Shown here: positions 56,403 to 64,000 of the stretch, piece by piece
Numbering within the stretch: the stretch's first letter is position 1
Layout of the letters: every line of letters begins with the position of its first letter
Assembly (NCBI RefSeq): GCF_035712445.1
Contig: NZ_DASTAT010000076.1
Location: 1-64,000 of the forward strand
Direction of reading: 5' to 3'
DNA: 64,000 nucleotides
From: Oligoflexus sp.
GTDB lineage: Bacteria; Bdellovibrionota_B; Oligoflexia; Oligoflexales; Oligoflexaceae
The notes under the pieces: generated by a model
Databases searched by the model: none
Told to the model about the DNA's origin: nothing
Seen by the model: the letters and a program-made list of their open reading frames with translations, nothing else
Position numbers and translations under genes: made by a program

Positions 56403-59189
56403 ATGAGGCACGAACTTTCGAATCCGATTTCGGGATGGATGCTACGCATTTCCCTGCCCTTGGCGATCCTGCTTTGCCAAAACAACGCGATGGCACAAAG
56501 TCCTGGAACAGCTGTTGAAAAAACTCCTGATGCCAGTGCTGTGAAAGAAAGCGATTCCAGGAAGAAAGAAAAGAAAGAAGAGCGTGTGGAAGTCGTCGGT
56601 TCGCGCCTGAAGCGGGTCGATGTGGAAACGGCAGCTCCGGTTGTCGTTGTGGAAAAAGAACAGATTGAAAAATCCGGTGCCGCCAGCGTTGGTGATTTCT
56701 TCCGGAAATCCGCCGCGACCAGCCCCACAGGTAACTTTGCGGGCGGCAGCCGTTACGTATCCTCGGGTGCAGCGACCATCGACCTTCTGGGTATCGGTGC
56801 GGCGCGGACTCTCGTTCTTTTGAACGGTCGTCGTATTCCTACTCTTCCCGGCCTAGGTTCGGTGAACGTCGATAACATCCCAACCGGCGTGATCGAACGC
56901 ATCGAAGTCCTCGCCGGGGGTGCCTCTGCCGTTTACGGTGCGGATGCCGTCGGTGGTGTGGTCAACATCATCACGAAAAAAGAATTCCGCGGTTCGGAAG
57001 TTTCGCTCTTTGCGAACGTGCCTCAGGATGCGGGTGGAACCGAACGTTCCGCAAGCGCTTCGACCGGCATTTCGATTGGTGATGACACCAACCTCATCCT
57101 TTCGCTCGGTGGACGTCAGCGCGATCCGATCGACAAACGCAAGCGGGATCTTTCCTTTGCCAATGATCCGGCGTTCCTTTACACCAACGCCGCCGCACCG
57201 ATCGGAACCTATTCCTATCGTCCTTTGACTGTGGTGGGTGATAAGGTGACTCGTGGCGCGATGCGTGCGAGCGACAACTGTCCTCTCGAATATCGTCAGA
57301 CCATCAGTCCCAGTACTCCCAACGATTTTTACTGCACCGGACTGCGCTCCAGTCTGCCGGCAGAGCTGACACCGAAGAAAGAGGAATTCTTTGGTTCGGT
57401 CATATTGAATAGCGCCCTCAGCTCCGATTGGAGCATGAACGGTATTCTGACTTACAGCGACAGTAAAAACACCTCGAATTCCGGTCGCGCCAACTACACC
57501 TCGACCGACCCTGTGACGAACGCGCCTGTGATCCTGACTGCGGACAAGGCTCGCTCCCTCGGCCTCGCGCTGGAAGGGTCGCCTGACTTTGTTCAGCTTT
57601 ATGCGCCGGTCGCGGAATCGCAGGATCGCCTTCAGGTGAACCACTATAAAAACTCGGTAGCCGCAGCCAAGGTCGAAGGCCAGGTGCTGGGTGGATGGCG
57701 TCTGCAAACCGGGCTTTCCTACACATCGAGCCAGGTGGAACGAACCGGCAAGAAGTACCGCAACTCGGAAGCCCTTCATAATCTTTATTTCAATGAATCC
57801 GGCCTTGGTCTGGTCAAAGGCGCCGATCCGAAGTTCATTCCGATCGATCCGAACCGTAATTCGGCTGAATTCGGCACCATCTTCGCTGATTTGAAAGCTG
57901 AGGAATTCAGCGACAATACCACCTGGGACGCCTTCATCGACCGTCAGCTTTTCGAACTGCCTGGCGGCCCCCTGGCTTTCAGTATCGGTGTCCAGGTTTC
58001 TCAGGAAACCTTCAAACAGACTCCTGATCCACGAGATATCGGCGTGAATAGCGCGAACCTCGCGCTCTATGCCGGTACCTATTCGAACCGCGGTGAAGGC
58101 GAGCGGACATCGCGCGCTGTTGCCACCGAATTCGCAGCCCCAGTGACCAAGTCCATTGATGTCGAAGGCGCTCTGCGCTTTGACAACTTCAGCGACTTCG
58201 GCGACGCTGTGAACTACGGCCTTGGCACCAAGGTGAAAGTTGTTCCAGGCGTGGCTCTGCGCGGCCGTTACGCGACCAGCTTCAAAGCGCCGAACCTTGA
58301 TTACATTCATCAGGAAGGCGGCGGCGGTTACTTCAACCTGATCGACGAAAAATGGTGCCAGGTGGAGAAGGACAACGGTCGTCCGTGTTCCACTCCTGTT
58401 CACCAGGTCTATGTCGATGCTGTTGGCAACAAGGACCTGGATCCCGAGCAAGGCACCAACTATTCGGCCGGTCTGATCCTTGAGCCCATCGAAGGCCTGA
58501 CCTTGGTGTCCGATTATCATGCCATCAATCTCAAGAAGACGTTTGGCAATGACGATTTCCAGAGCATCGTGGAAACATGGTATGCAGAAAACGGCAACGG
58601 CGCGAACACTCAAGGCGGCACAGTCTTCGGTGCCAACGACGTGCGCGTGAACGCAGACGGCGTCATCACCAGTCTTGGTGTGCCAACCCGGAACATGGGC
58701 CGCACCGAAGTTCGCGCATTGATGTCGGAAGCCAACTATCGGCAGTCTCTCGGTCGTTTCAACTTCAACGTGGGAACTGAGTATGCGCGCATGCTGTCCT
58801 TCAAAGAAGCGGATAACGAAGAGACCCCGCTCCGTCAGAAGGTTGGTTATATCGGCTACCCACGCTGGAGATGGAACAACCAGATCGGCGCTGGCTTCGG
58901 TGACAGCTCGCTTACACTCTTCGGCCGTACGATCGCACGTATGACCACCGATCCTGAGCTGGCCTCGCAGTATAGCCGTGACGCCAAAGTCAGCCCTTAC
59001 ACTGAGTTTGATGCAGCCTTTGCCACGACCATCGGCAACACGGGTCTGCAGCTGGGTGTGAACAACGTCCTTAACACCATCGGCGGTGTTTACGACGGTA
59101 ACGCGTCCCGTACGGAAGATGTGGCTTCGCAGTCGCTCTACTCGTATGTCGGCCGCAGTTACTTCGCTCGTTTGACTCAAAGCTTCTAA
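56403..59189 (+). CDS. TonB-dependent outer-membrane receptor
   Basis: 928 residues, signal peptide about 1-33 (NAMAQS). The plug domain starts with ERVEVVGSRLKRV (a TonB-box-like N-terminus), then VEKEQIEKSGAASVGDFF and GAARTLVLLNGRRIPTLPGL, IPTGVIERIEVLAGGASAVYGADAVGGVVNIITK. A 22-strand beta-barrel follows and the protein ends in SYFARLTQSF, with the terminal Phe required for BAM assembly. It imports a large substrate such as a siderophore, cobalamin or oligosaccharide with TonB energy. No periplasmic binding protein or transporter is beside it, so the substrate is open. Confidence 0.96.
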   Translation: MRHELSNPISGWMLRISLPLAILLCQNNAMAQSPGTAVEKTPDASAVKESDSRKKEKKEERVEVVGSRLKRVDVETAAPVVVVEKEQIEKSGAASVGDFFRKSAATSPTGNFAGGSRYVSSGAATIDLLGIGAARTLVLLNGRRIPTLPGLGSVNVDNIPTGVIERIEVLAGGASAVYGADAVGGVVNIITKKEFRGSEVSLFANVPQDAGGTERSASASTGISIGDDTNLILSLGGRQRDPIDKRKRDLSFANDPAFLYTNAAAPIGTYSYRPLTVVGDKVTRGAMRASDNCPLEYRQTISPSTPNDFYCTGLRSSLPAELTPKKEEFFGSVILNSALSSDWSMNGILTYSDSKNTSNSGRANYTSTDPVTNAPVILTADKARSLGLALEGSPDFVQLYAPVAESQDRLQVNHYKNSVAAAKVEGQVLGGWRLQTGLSYTSSQVERTGKKYRNSEALHNLYFNESGLGLVKGADPKFIPIDPNRNSAEFGTIFADLKAEEFSDNTTWDAFIDRQLFELPGGPLAFSIGVQVSQETFKQTPDPRDIGVNSANLALYAGTYSNRGEGERTSRAVATEFAAPVTKSIDVEGALRFDNFSDFGDAVNYGLGTKVKVVPGVALRGRYATSFKAPNLDYIHQEGGGGYFNLIDEKWCQVEKDNGRPCSTPVHQVYVDAVGNKDLDPEQGTNYSAGLILEPIEGLTLVSDYHAINLKKTFGNDDFQSIVETWYAENGNGANTQGGTVFGANDVRVNADGVITSLGVPTRNMGRTEVRALMSEANYRQSLGRFNFNVGTEYARMLSFKEADNEETPLRQKVGYIGYPRWRWNNQIGAGFGDSSLTLFGRTIARMTTDPELASQYSRDAKVSPYTEFDAAFATTIGNTGLQLGVNNVLNTIGGVYDGNASRTEDVASQSLYSYVGRSYFARLTQSF

Positions 59190-59219
59190 GTTAAAATCCT
59201 TCAGTTACAATTCATGGGG

Positions 59220-59248
59220 CCCATGGTTTTCGAACCATGGGTTTTTTT
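59220..59248 (+). terminator. Intrinsic terminator of the TonB receptor gene
   Basis: CCCATGGTT, a TTCG loop and AACCATGGG form a perfect 9-bp stem followed by seven T. Confidence 0.95.
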
Positions 59249-59348
59249 CTTGGGCGCTGCTTCGCCGGACTTGCGGCCTCGGGGGCCTTTTGCCAGAGTA
59301 GGGACTGGAATAGTCCATGCCGTTTTTGCTCTTGCTCAGGAGGTCTTC

Positions 59349-59780
59349 ATGTCCGTTGAAACCAGAGTGACCGTTAGCGGTGCCTCATCAGGCTTTGTGC
59401 AGGATGTTCAGATGGGTCGGCATCGACTCACCACCGATGAGCCCGTGTCCCAGGGTGGTACCGATCTGGGACCTGCGCCCTATGATCTTCTGCTGGCGAG
59501 TCTCGGCAGCTGCACGTCCATGACCGTTTCGATGTATGCCCGGCGGAAAAACTGGCCCTTGGAATCGGTGCGCGTCGAGCTGCGGCATTCCAAGGTCAAG
59601 GTTGGCGAACCCGTGGCCGAAGGCGGAAAGGTTCCGGAAAAGGATCAGATTGAACGCGAGATTCACCTGGTCGGGCCTCTTACCGCAGAGCAGCATGAAC
59701 GCCTGCTGGATATTGCCAACAAGTGTCCCGTGCATCGAACCCTGAAATCCGAGATTTTGATCCACACGCGCCTTGTGTGA
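59349..59780 (+). CDS. OsmC family peroxiredoxin-like protein
   Basis: 143 residues from the ATG at 59349 with AGGAGG upstream. The two redox Cys are in LGSCTSMTVSMYARR and NKCPVHRTLK. The N-terminus DEPVSQGGTDLGPAPYDLLLASLG is also diagnostic. Members reduce organic hydroperoxides or serve in stress response. This variant with the DEP...GPAPYDLL motif belongs to the YhfA-like group. A pirin gene follows after 12 bases, probably in one transcript. Confidence 0.93.
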   Translation: MSVETRVTVSGASSGFVQDVQMGRHRLTTDEPVSQGGTDLGPAPYDLLLASLGSCTSMTVSMYARRKNWPLESVRVELRHSKVKVGEPVAEGGKVPEKDQIEREIHLVGPLTAEQHERLLDIANKCPVHRTLKSEILIHTRLV

Positions 59781-59792
59781 AAGGAGTTCACC

Positions 59793-60710
59793 ATGAGTTG
59801 GATGCCCACGCGCGAACCGGAATGTGATGTCATGGCCGAGGACGGAATCGAGATGCTGATTCAGCCGCGTTTGCGGGACCTCGGAGGTTTTTCCGTGTCC
59901 CGGATTCTGCCGGCCATCGGACGCAAGACCGTCGGTCCTTTTATCTTCTTTGATCATATGCCACCGCGCGATGTCCCGCCGGGCGAAGGCATGAATGTCA
60001 GGCCGCATCCACATATTGCGCTGGCCACGGTCACCTATCTTTTTGAAGGCGAATTCGTCCATCGCGATAGCCTTGGCTCGCTGGAAATGGTGCGACCGGG
60101 TGATATCAACTGGATGACGGCCGGACGCGGCATTGTGCATTCGGAGCGGACTCATCCCGAGCGCCTTAAGACCGGCGGACGTTCGCATGGCATTCAACTT
60201 TGGGTGGCTTTGCCCAAGGAGCATGAAGAGACCGAACCCGCCTTTCATCATCATGACAAGGACGAGCTGCCGCGCGTCACAGGTCCTGGCTTTACGGTCC
60301 GTGTTCTGATTGGCGAGGCCTATGGACAGAAATCGCCTGTGAAAATTTTCTCGCCCATGTTTTATTGCGATGTTCAGGCCGAGGTCGGAGCCTCGCTGGA
60401 GCTTCCCCACGAGTATGCCGAGCGCGCTCTTTACCTCCTCTCCGGAACGATCCGTCACGGCGGAAAAGTTTTTGATCACCCGCAGATGATCATCTTTAAA
60501 AAAGACTGCCCCATCAGGCTTCATGTGGAGAGTGAAGCCCGCTTTGTGCTGCTCGGCGGCGCGGCGCTTGATGGTCCCCGGGTGATCTGGTGGAATTTCA
60601 TATCCAGCTCCCAGGCCCGGATTGATCAGGCCAAAAAAGACTGGCAGGAAGGCCGTTTCCCCCTGATTCCTGGGGATTCTGACGAATTCATTCCCCTTCC
60701 TGAATCCTAA
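59793..60710 (+). CDS. Pirin family protein
   Basis: 305 residues, AAAGGAG upstream. Pirin N-terminal cupin: VGPFIFFDHMPP, RPHPHIALATVTYLFEGEFVHRDSLGS, MTAGRGIVHSER, and the metal ligands His-x-His and Glu/His in these stretches. The second cupin is intact and continues to about 280. Pirins are iron-dependent; some are quercetinases and others act as regulators. The role here is unknown, but being beside OsmC and a TetR regulator suggests electrophile or redox stress. Confidence 0.93.
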   Translation: MSWMPTREPECDVMAEDGIEMLIQPRLRDLGGFSVSRILPAIGRKTVGPFIFFDHMPPRDVPPGEGMNVRPHPHIALATVTYLFEGEFVHRDSLGSLEMVRPGDINWMTAGRGIVHSERTHPERLKTGGRSHGIQLWVALPKEHEETEPAFHHHDKDELPRVTGPGFTVRVLIGEAYGQKSPVKIFSPMFYCDVQAEVGASLELPHEYAERALYLLSGTIRHGGKVFDHPQMIIFKKDCPIRLHVESEARFVLLGGAALDGPRVIWWNFISSSQARIDQAKKDWQEGRFPLIPGDSDEFIPLPES

Positions 60711-60735
60711 TCCATTGAAATTTTGGAAATTTTCA

Positions 60736-60771
60736 GCCTACCTCAAGGTAGGCTACCTTCCTACCGATAGG
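60736..60771 (+). promoter_or_regulatory. Candidate operator palindromes ahead of the TetR gene
   Basis: GCCTACCTCAAGGTAGGC (60736-60753) is a perfect dyad with a 4-base centre, followed by a second dyad, CCTACCGATAGG (60760-60771). Both lie upstream of the TetR start at 60799. Their position suggests autoregulation by that repressor. Confidence 0.65.
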
Positions 60772-60798
60772 TTGTCTATCAGGGAAGGGGAACCCGTT

Positions 60799-61374
60799 AT
60801 GTCTGCATCCAATAAACGCCGCGAAGCCATCGAAGAGGGAAGGAGTTTACTGCAAAAACTCGGCTTCAACGGCTTCAGCTTTCAGGATATCGCCGATCGC
60901 ATCGGAATCAAAAAACCAAGTCTCTATGCTCATTTCGCTTCCAAAGAGGAACTTGGTCTGGAGATGATCGCGCACTACCGCCGTGATTTTGAACAATGGG
61001 CCGAGCGTCACAGGAATGATGCGATCCTGGATCAGATCGAAGGACTTTTTCGCATCTTCAATAAATTCGCCCGGGATCAAAACAAGATCTGCCCCATCAC
61101 GGCTCTTTCCGCTGAGTATGAGACGCTGCCTTTATCCATGCGCAAGGCCCTTGGAGACATGGCTGCGTTTCAGGAAAAGTGGCTGCTGGACCTGATTCAG
61201 CGGGGCATGGACGCCGGACATTTCCGCTCCGATCTGGATCCGGCTCAGACGGCGCAAATGATTCAGTCCCTGGGATTTGGCATTCAACACCTTGCGCGTT
61301 TGCATCAGGACACGGATCGCATTCTGGCCGTGAAAGATCAAATCCGTCATCTTCTGGAAAGGAAAGTTCCATGA
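60799..61374 (+). CDS. TetR family transcriptional regulator
   Basis: 191 residues from the ATG at 60799, with AAGGGG 8-13 bases upstream. The TetR helix-turn-helix is at about 8-55: SLLQKLGFNGFSFQDIADRIGIKKPSLYAHFASKEELG. The C-terminal ligand domain resembles the PF16925-like TetR_C group (KICPITALSAEYETLPLSMRKAL). It should repress through the dyads just upstream. Its stop overlaps the thiolase start (ATGA), so the thiolase is part of the same unit. Confidence 0.95.
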   Translation: MSASNKRREAIEEGRSLLQKLGFNGFSFQDIADRIGIKKPSLYAHFASKEELGLEMIAHYRRDFEQWAERHRNDAILDQIEGLFRIFNKFARDQNKICPITALSAEYETLPLSMRKALGDMAAFQEKWLLDLIQRGMDAGHFRSDLDPAQTAQMIQSLGFGIQHLARLHQDTDRILAVKDQIRHLLERKVP

Positions 61375-62642
61375 AAAATCTTCGCATGAGTTACATTGTT
61401 GGTGGCGTCCGCACGCCTTTTGTCAAATCCATGGGCGCATTCAATAACGTGGAACGCATCGAACTGATGATCGCGAGTCTGCAGGAATTAAGAAAGCGCT
61501 ACAAACTGGATAAAATCATCCTGGGTGATGTGGCGCTCGGAGCGGTCATGAACAGTGCGGGGGATTGGAATCTGGCCCGTGAAGCCGTTCTTCGCGCCGG
61601 CTTTCATCCCCATACGCCGGCCTATAACATCCAGCGCGCCTGCGGCACCGGATTGGAAGCCATGGTTCAGATTGCCAACAAAATCGCCTTGGGACAGATG
61701 GAAACCGGGATCGCTGGCGGCGTGGATACCAACAGTGATCTGCCTTTGGAGCTGCAGCAGAGTCTTCAGAAATTCTTCCTGGGACTGCCGCAGGCGAAGA
61801 CCTTGGTCGATAAACTCAAAACGGTGACAAGCCTAAGAGCTGATAGCTTCAAACCCCGAATTCCCGCTGTGGTCGAACCTCAAACCGGATTATCCATGGG
61901 TCAGCACACGGAACTCATGGTGAAGACCTGGGGCATCACCCGTGAGGCCCAGGATCGCCTCGCCTATGAAAGCCATCAGAAAGCTGCAAAAGCCAAAGCC
62001 GCAGGATTCTTTGATGATCTCATCGTACCGGTCGCGGGTGTGAAAGCCGACGGCATTTTACGGGCGGATACCACAATCGAAAAACTGGCGAAGCTTAAAC
62101 CCGCCTTTGATAAAGTGAACGGAAGCCTGACAGCCGGTAACAGCACGGCTCTTACAGACGGAGCCTCTTCCGTTCTTTTGGCTTCAGAAGAAGCGCTGAC
62201 GCGTTACGGCTGGAAAGCCCTCGCCCGTTTTGTGGATGCTGAAGCCGCAGCGATTGATTTCGTCGGTGGGGAAGGTCTTCTGATGGCACCGACGCTGGCC
62301 GTCAGTCGTCTTTTGGAACGCAATCAACTGAAGCTCCAGGACTTCGACTTTTATGAAATCCACGAAGCCTTTGCCGGTCAGGTTCTTTGCACTCTGAAAG
62401 CCTGGGAGGATGCCACCTACTGCCGCGATGTCCTGGGTCGCGCCGCACCACTCGGCAGCATTGATCCAGCAAAGATGAATGTCAACGGCAGCAGCCTTGC
62501 GGTTGGTCACCCGTTTGCCGCAACAGGCGGCCGCATTGTGGCCACGCTCGCGAAACTCCTTCATCAAAAAGGCAAGGGACGCGGTTTGATTTCCATCTGC
62601 ACGGCGGGTGGCATGGGAGTGGCAGCTATTTTGGAAGCTTGA
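61371..62642 (+). CDS. Acetyl-CoA C-acyltransferase (thiolase)
   Basis: 423 residues; the start at 61371 overlaps the TetR stop as ATGA with GGAAAG upstream. The acyl-accepting Cys91 is in IQRACGTGLEAM. The catalytic His residues are in EIHEAFAGQ and AVGHPFAATGGR, and the second Cys in SICTAGGMGVAA. The spacing and length favour the FadI-like branch used in beta-oxidation, although a biosynthetic role is possible. No hydratase/dehydrogenase partner is adjacent. The TetR protein probably controls it in response to an acyl-CoA or another ligand. Confidence 0.93.
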   Translation: MKNLRMSYIVGGVRTPFVKSMGAFNNVERIELMIASLQELRKRYKLDKIILGDVALGAVMNSAGDWNLAREAVLRAGFHPHTPAYNIQRACGTGLEAMVQIANKIALGQMETGIAGGVDTNSDLPLELQQSLQKFFLGLPQAKTLVDKLKTVTSLRADSFKPRIPAVVEPQTGLSMGQHTELMVKTWGITREAQDRLAYESHQKAAKAKAAGFFDDLIVPVAGVKADGILRADTTIEKLAKLKPAFDKVNGSLTAGNSTALTDGASSVLLASEEALTRYGWKALARFVDAEAAAIDFVGGEGLLMAPTLAVSRLLERNQLKLQDFDFYEIHEAFAGQVLCTLKAWEDATYCRDVLGRAAPLGSIDPAKMNVNGSSLAVGHPFAATGGRIVATLAKLLHQKGKGRGLISICTAGGMGVAAILEA

Positions 62643-62651
62643 AATAAAGAG

Positions 62652-62675
62652 AGCCGGGGAATTTCTTCCCCGGCT
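62652..62675. terminator. Hairpin between thiolase and outer-membrane protein genes
   Basis: AGCCGGGGAA and TTCCCCGGCT form a perfect 10-bp stem with TTTC loop. It is followed by TGAGGC on plus and by CTCTTTATTTC on minus. Strong stem but weak T-run, so probably a terminator for both converging genes. Confidence 0.7.
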
Positions 62676-62717
62676 TGAGGCATCACAGTCGTAGGCAAGG
62701 CATCATGTGAGACAGAC

Positions 62718-63380
62718 TTAGAAGGAGTAGCCGACCGACGCGATGAATTCATTTTTCTGAAGGGTCACGTCCTTGAACTCAGCCTTTTGGGAAAGACCTG
62801 TGCCGATAGCCGATGCGGTCGAATCAATGGTTCCTTTAGCAAGAGTATCGCTGAAGCGGTAACCCAGGCTCAGGTTCACGTTCTCAGCCACATCAAAGCG
62901 TCCGCCGACACCCAGGTCATAGTTCAGAAGATCGGCGCTCTTCATTTTCAATTCGAAGCCATCTTCTTTCACGTCTTTGGGGTCAACCATGTGGTACGAA
63001 AGACCGCCAAGACCGTAGAGAGCGAAACCTTCCTGCTTATAGAAATCGAAGGTGGCGTTGGCGGCCACGGAAAGGTCACTGTACTCACCCTCATCCTTGT
63101 CGTCATAGTTCACGTAACCCACTCCACCGCCGAGACGCAGGGCATCATTCAGTTTGTACTGAAGGCTCACACCCACGCCTGGGGCTGTGACGGCCTTGGC
63201 ATTGCCTTCGCTGTCTTCGGTCACCGTTTCACCGGTGATGGGATCTGTGGATTTGGTTTTGCCGGACTCCAGCTTGCCTTGTGAGCTGATCACTTCACCT
63301 TGAACTGTAAGGTCGGCACTATAACCCGAGGCAGCAAAAGCGAGAGCAAGAACGGACAGAGAGAGATTTGCGAGTTTCAT
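62718..63380 (-). CDS. Outer-membrane beta-barrel protein
   Basis: 220 residues. Signal peptide about 1-21 (AASGYSA). Amphipathic strands alternate with turns: VGVSLQYKLNDALRLGGGVGYVNY, LSVAANATFDFYKQEGFALYGLGGLSYHM, NYDLGVGGRFDVAENVNLSLGYRF, and the end EFIASVGYSF has the C-terminal Phe. The overall pattern is that of an eight-stranded OmpW/OmpX-like barrel of the porin/OMP_b-brl group. The ligand or function is unknown. AAAGG lies 8 bases before the ATG. Confidence 0.88.
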   Translation of the reverse strand: MKLANLSLSVLALAFAASGYSADLTVQGEVISSQGKLESGKTKSTDPITGETVTEDSEGNAKAVTAPGVGVSLQYKLNDALRLGGGVGYVNYDDKDEGEYSDLSVAANATFDFYKQEGFALYGLGGLSYHMVDPKDVKEDGFELKMKSADLLNYDLGVGGRFDVAENVNLSLGYRFSDTLAKGTIDSTASAIGTGLSQKAEFKDVTLQKNEFIASVGYSF

Positions 63381-63682
63381 GGAAGATCCTTTCTGGAATC
63401 ATTCTTCGTTGCGTTGGTTGATGACGGATCTTTCATCGCGTCACGGATCTATGCTGAGCAAGAGCCGGTCCATCGCGGGATTCCAGAAATTTGGCATCAA
63501 TATATAGAAATGCTGGCCGAATTGGACCAAAAATATATTCATTTTGGCATGTTTGGCCGAAGGGCCGTGTCTTTTCAAGTCGAATCTGTGTCCTGGAGGT
63601 TGTGTTCTGGAGCTGACAGTTTGCGGGGAATGGCACGATAGGGTAATGATGACGGGGCCTTGGCGGGCAAGGCCCCGGGATA
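63381..63682. other. Intergenic region upstream of the outer-membrane protein gene
   Basis: Should contain the promoter of the minus-strand barrel gene and, beyond it, the 3' untranslated part of asd. No credible gene, repeat or RNA was found. Confidence 0.5.
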
Positions 63683-64000
63683 TCAGATGTAACCGGTTAC
63701 ACAGAGGTTTTCGGCAACCAAAAGAGCGCCTTTCGCGGCACCGGCTTTGGTGTTGTGCGAGAGGAGCACGTACTTCAATCCGCCGAGGGCTTTTTCTTCA
63801 CGGATGCGGCCGATGTGGGTCGACATGCCACCATCCTGATCGCGGTCGATGCGCGGCTGGGGATGGAAGGGATCGTCGTGCACGGTGAAAAAGTTCTTCG
63901 GAGCCGACGGCAGATCGCCGAAGTCGGGTTTGTATTCCTTGAACGCGGCGATCGCGGCTTCGACGGTCGCAGGACGTTCGGTGGCAATGAACACCGTTTC
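63683..64000 (-). CDS. asd: Aspartate-semialdehyde dehydrogenase, C-terminal part
   Basis: The last ~105 residues of a gene that continues past the right edge. The RIDRDQDGGMSTHIGRIRE stretch and YVLLSHNTKAGAAKGALLVAENL match the C-terminus of the archaeal/fungal-like Asd branch rather than E. coli-like Asd. It reduces aspartyl phosphate to the semialdehyde for lysine, threonine and methionine synthesis. The catalytic Cys is outside the window. Confidence 0.88.
   Translation of the reverse strand, partial: ETVFIATERPATVEAAIAAFKEYKPDFGDLPSAPKNFFTVHDDPFHPQPRIDRDQDGGMSTHIGRIREEKALGGLKYVLLSHNTKAGAAKGALLVAENLCVTGYI

Noticed and set aside
56853..59180. 775-residue open frame on the opposite strand of the TonB receptor
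   Set aside because: It is a codon-bias shadow: no domain, no ribosome site, and the plus-strand receptor is unambiguous.
1..64000. tRNA, rRNA or CRISPR array
   Set aside because: None was seen in the sequence by eye; a tRNAscan or CRISPR search could not be run here.

Overview
The window looks like chromosomal DNA of a free-living Gram-negative bacterium of moderately high GC. The evidence is a TonB-dependent receptor, an outer-membrane barrel protein, many signal-peptidase-II lipoproteins, an LpoB-like activator, and FxsA, YaeQ, YggT, YggS and MnmG. The mix of a TPR-adenylate cyclase, a 7TMR-DISM phosphatase, a sigma-54 two-component system and a hybrid PKS-NRPS suits a delta-proteobacterium-like or Bdellovibrionota/Oligoflexia lineage such as Oligoflexus. 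That placement is inference from gene content; no rRNA or tRNA gene was seen.

Layout. 1-1.6 kb: an ISL3-family transposase running off the left edge, next to a frameshifted DUF4238 remnant. 1.8-7.7 kb: small hypotheticals, YaeQ, an amidase-signature enzyme and lipoproteins. 7.8-13.7 kb: a signalling block (7TMR-DISM/SpoIIE phosphatase, chemoreceptor, TPR-class III adenylate cyclase). 13.7-17.6 kb: a Trp-rich small protein, an SH3 lipoprotein, an AarF/UbiB-type kinase and a zinc-free MDR reductase. 17.5-25.8 kb (minus strand): a three-gene biosynthetic operon, one 2176-residue KS-AT-ACP-C-PCP-A-PCP megasynthase followed by two alpha/beta-hydrolase-fold proteins, all joined by 4-base stop/start overlaps. 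25.9-30.2 kb: a lipoprotein with two CBM10-like modules and an alginate-lyase-like region, a trypsin-like protease, FxsA and a Na+/H+ antiporter. 30.4-34.1 kb: a histidine kinase and sigma-54 activator, followed by a good -24/-12 promoter, a 12-bp perfect hairpin and a tail-anchored membrane protein. 34.2-38 kb: a GH13 lipoprotein, a repeat-tailed lipoprotein and a predicted envelope protein.

38-56 kb is mostly housekeeping: aconitase, a small glycosyltransferase, an HNH protein, an ABC-2 exporter operon, YggT, oligopeptidase A, YggS, an LpoB/COG3014 lipoprotein pair, leucine-type dehydrogenase, MnmG, and an Ada-AlkA plus Ogt alkylation-repair pair whose junction carries a 50-bp tandem duplication. 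56-64 kb: a TonB-dependent receptor, OsmC, pirin, a TetR regulator with an upstream palindromic operator overlapping a thiolase, an outer-membrane barrel and the 3' end of aspartate-semialdehyde dehydrogenase.

The most unusual elements are the compact thioesterase-less PKS-NRPS operon with its two atypical hydrolases, the sigma-54 promoter/hairpin/tail-anchored cassette beside its likely activator, and the duplicated translational-coupling junction between alkA and ogt.
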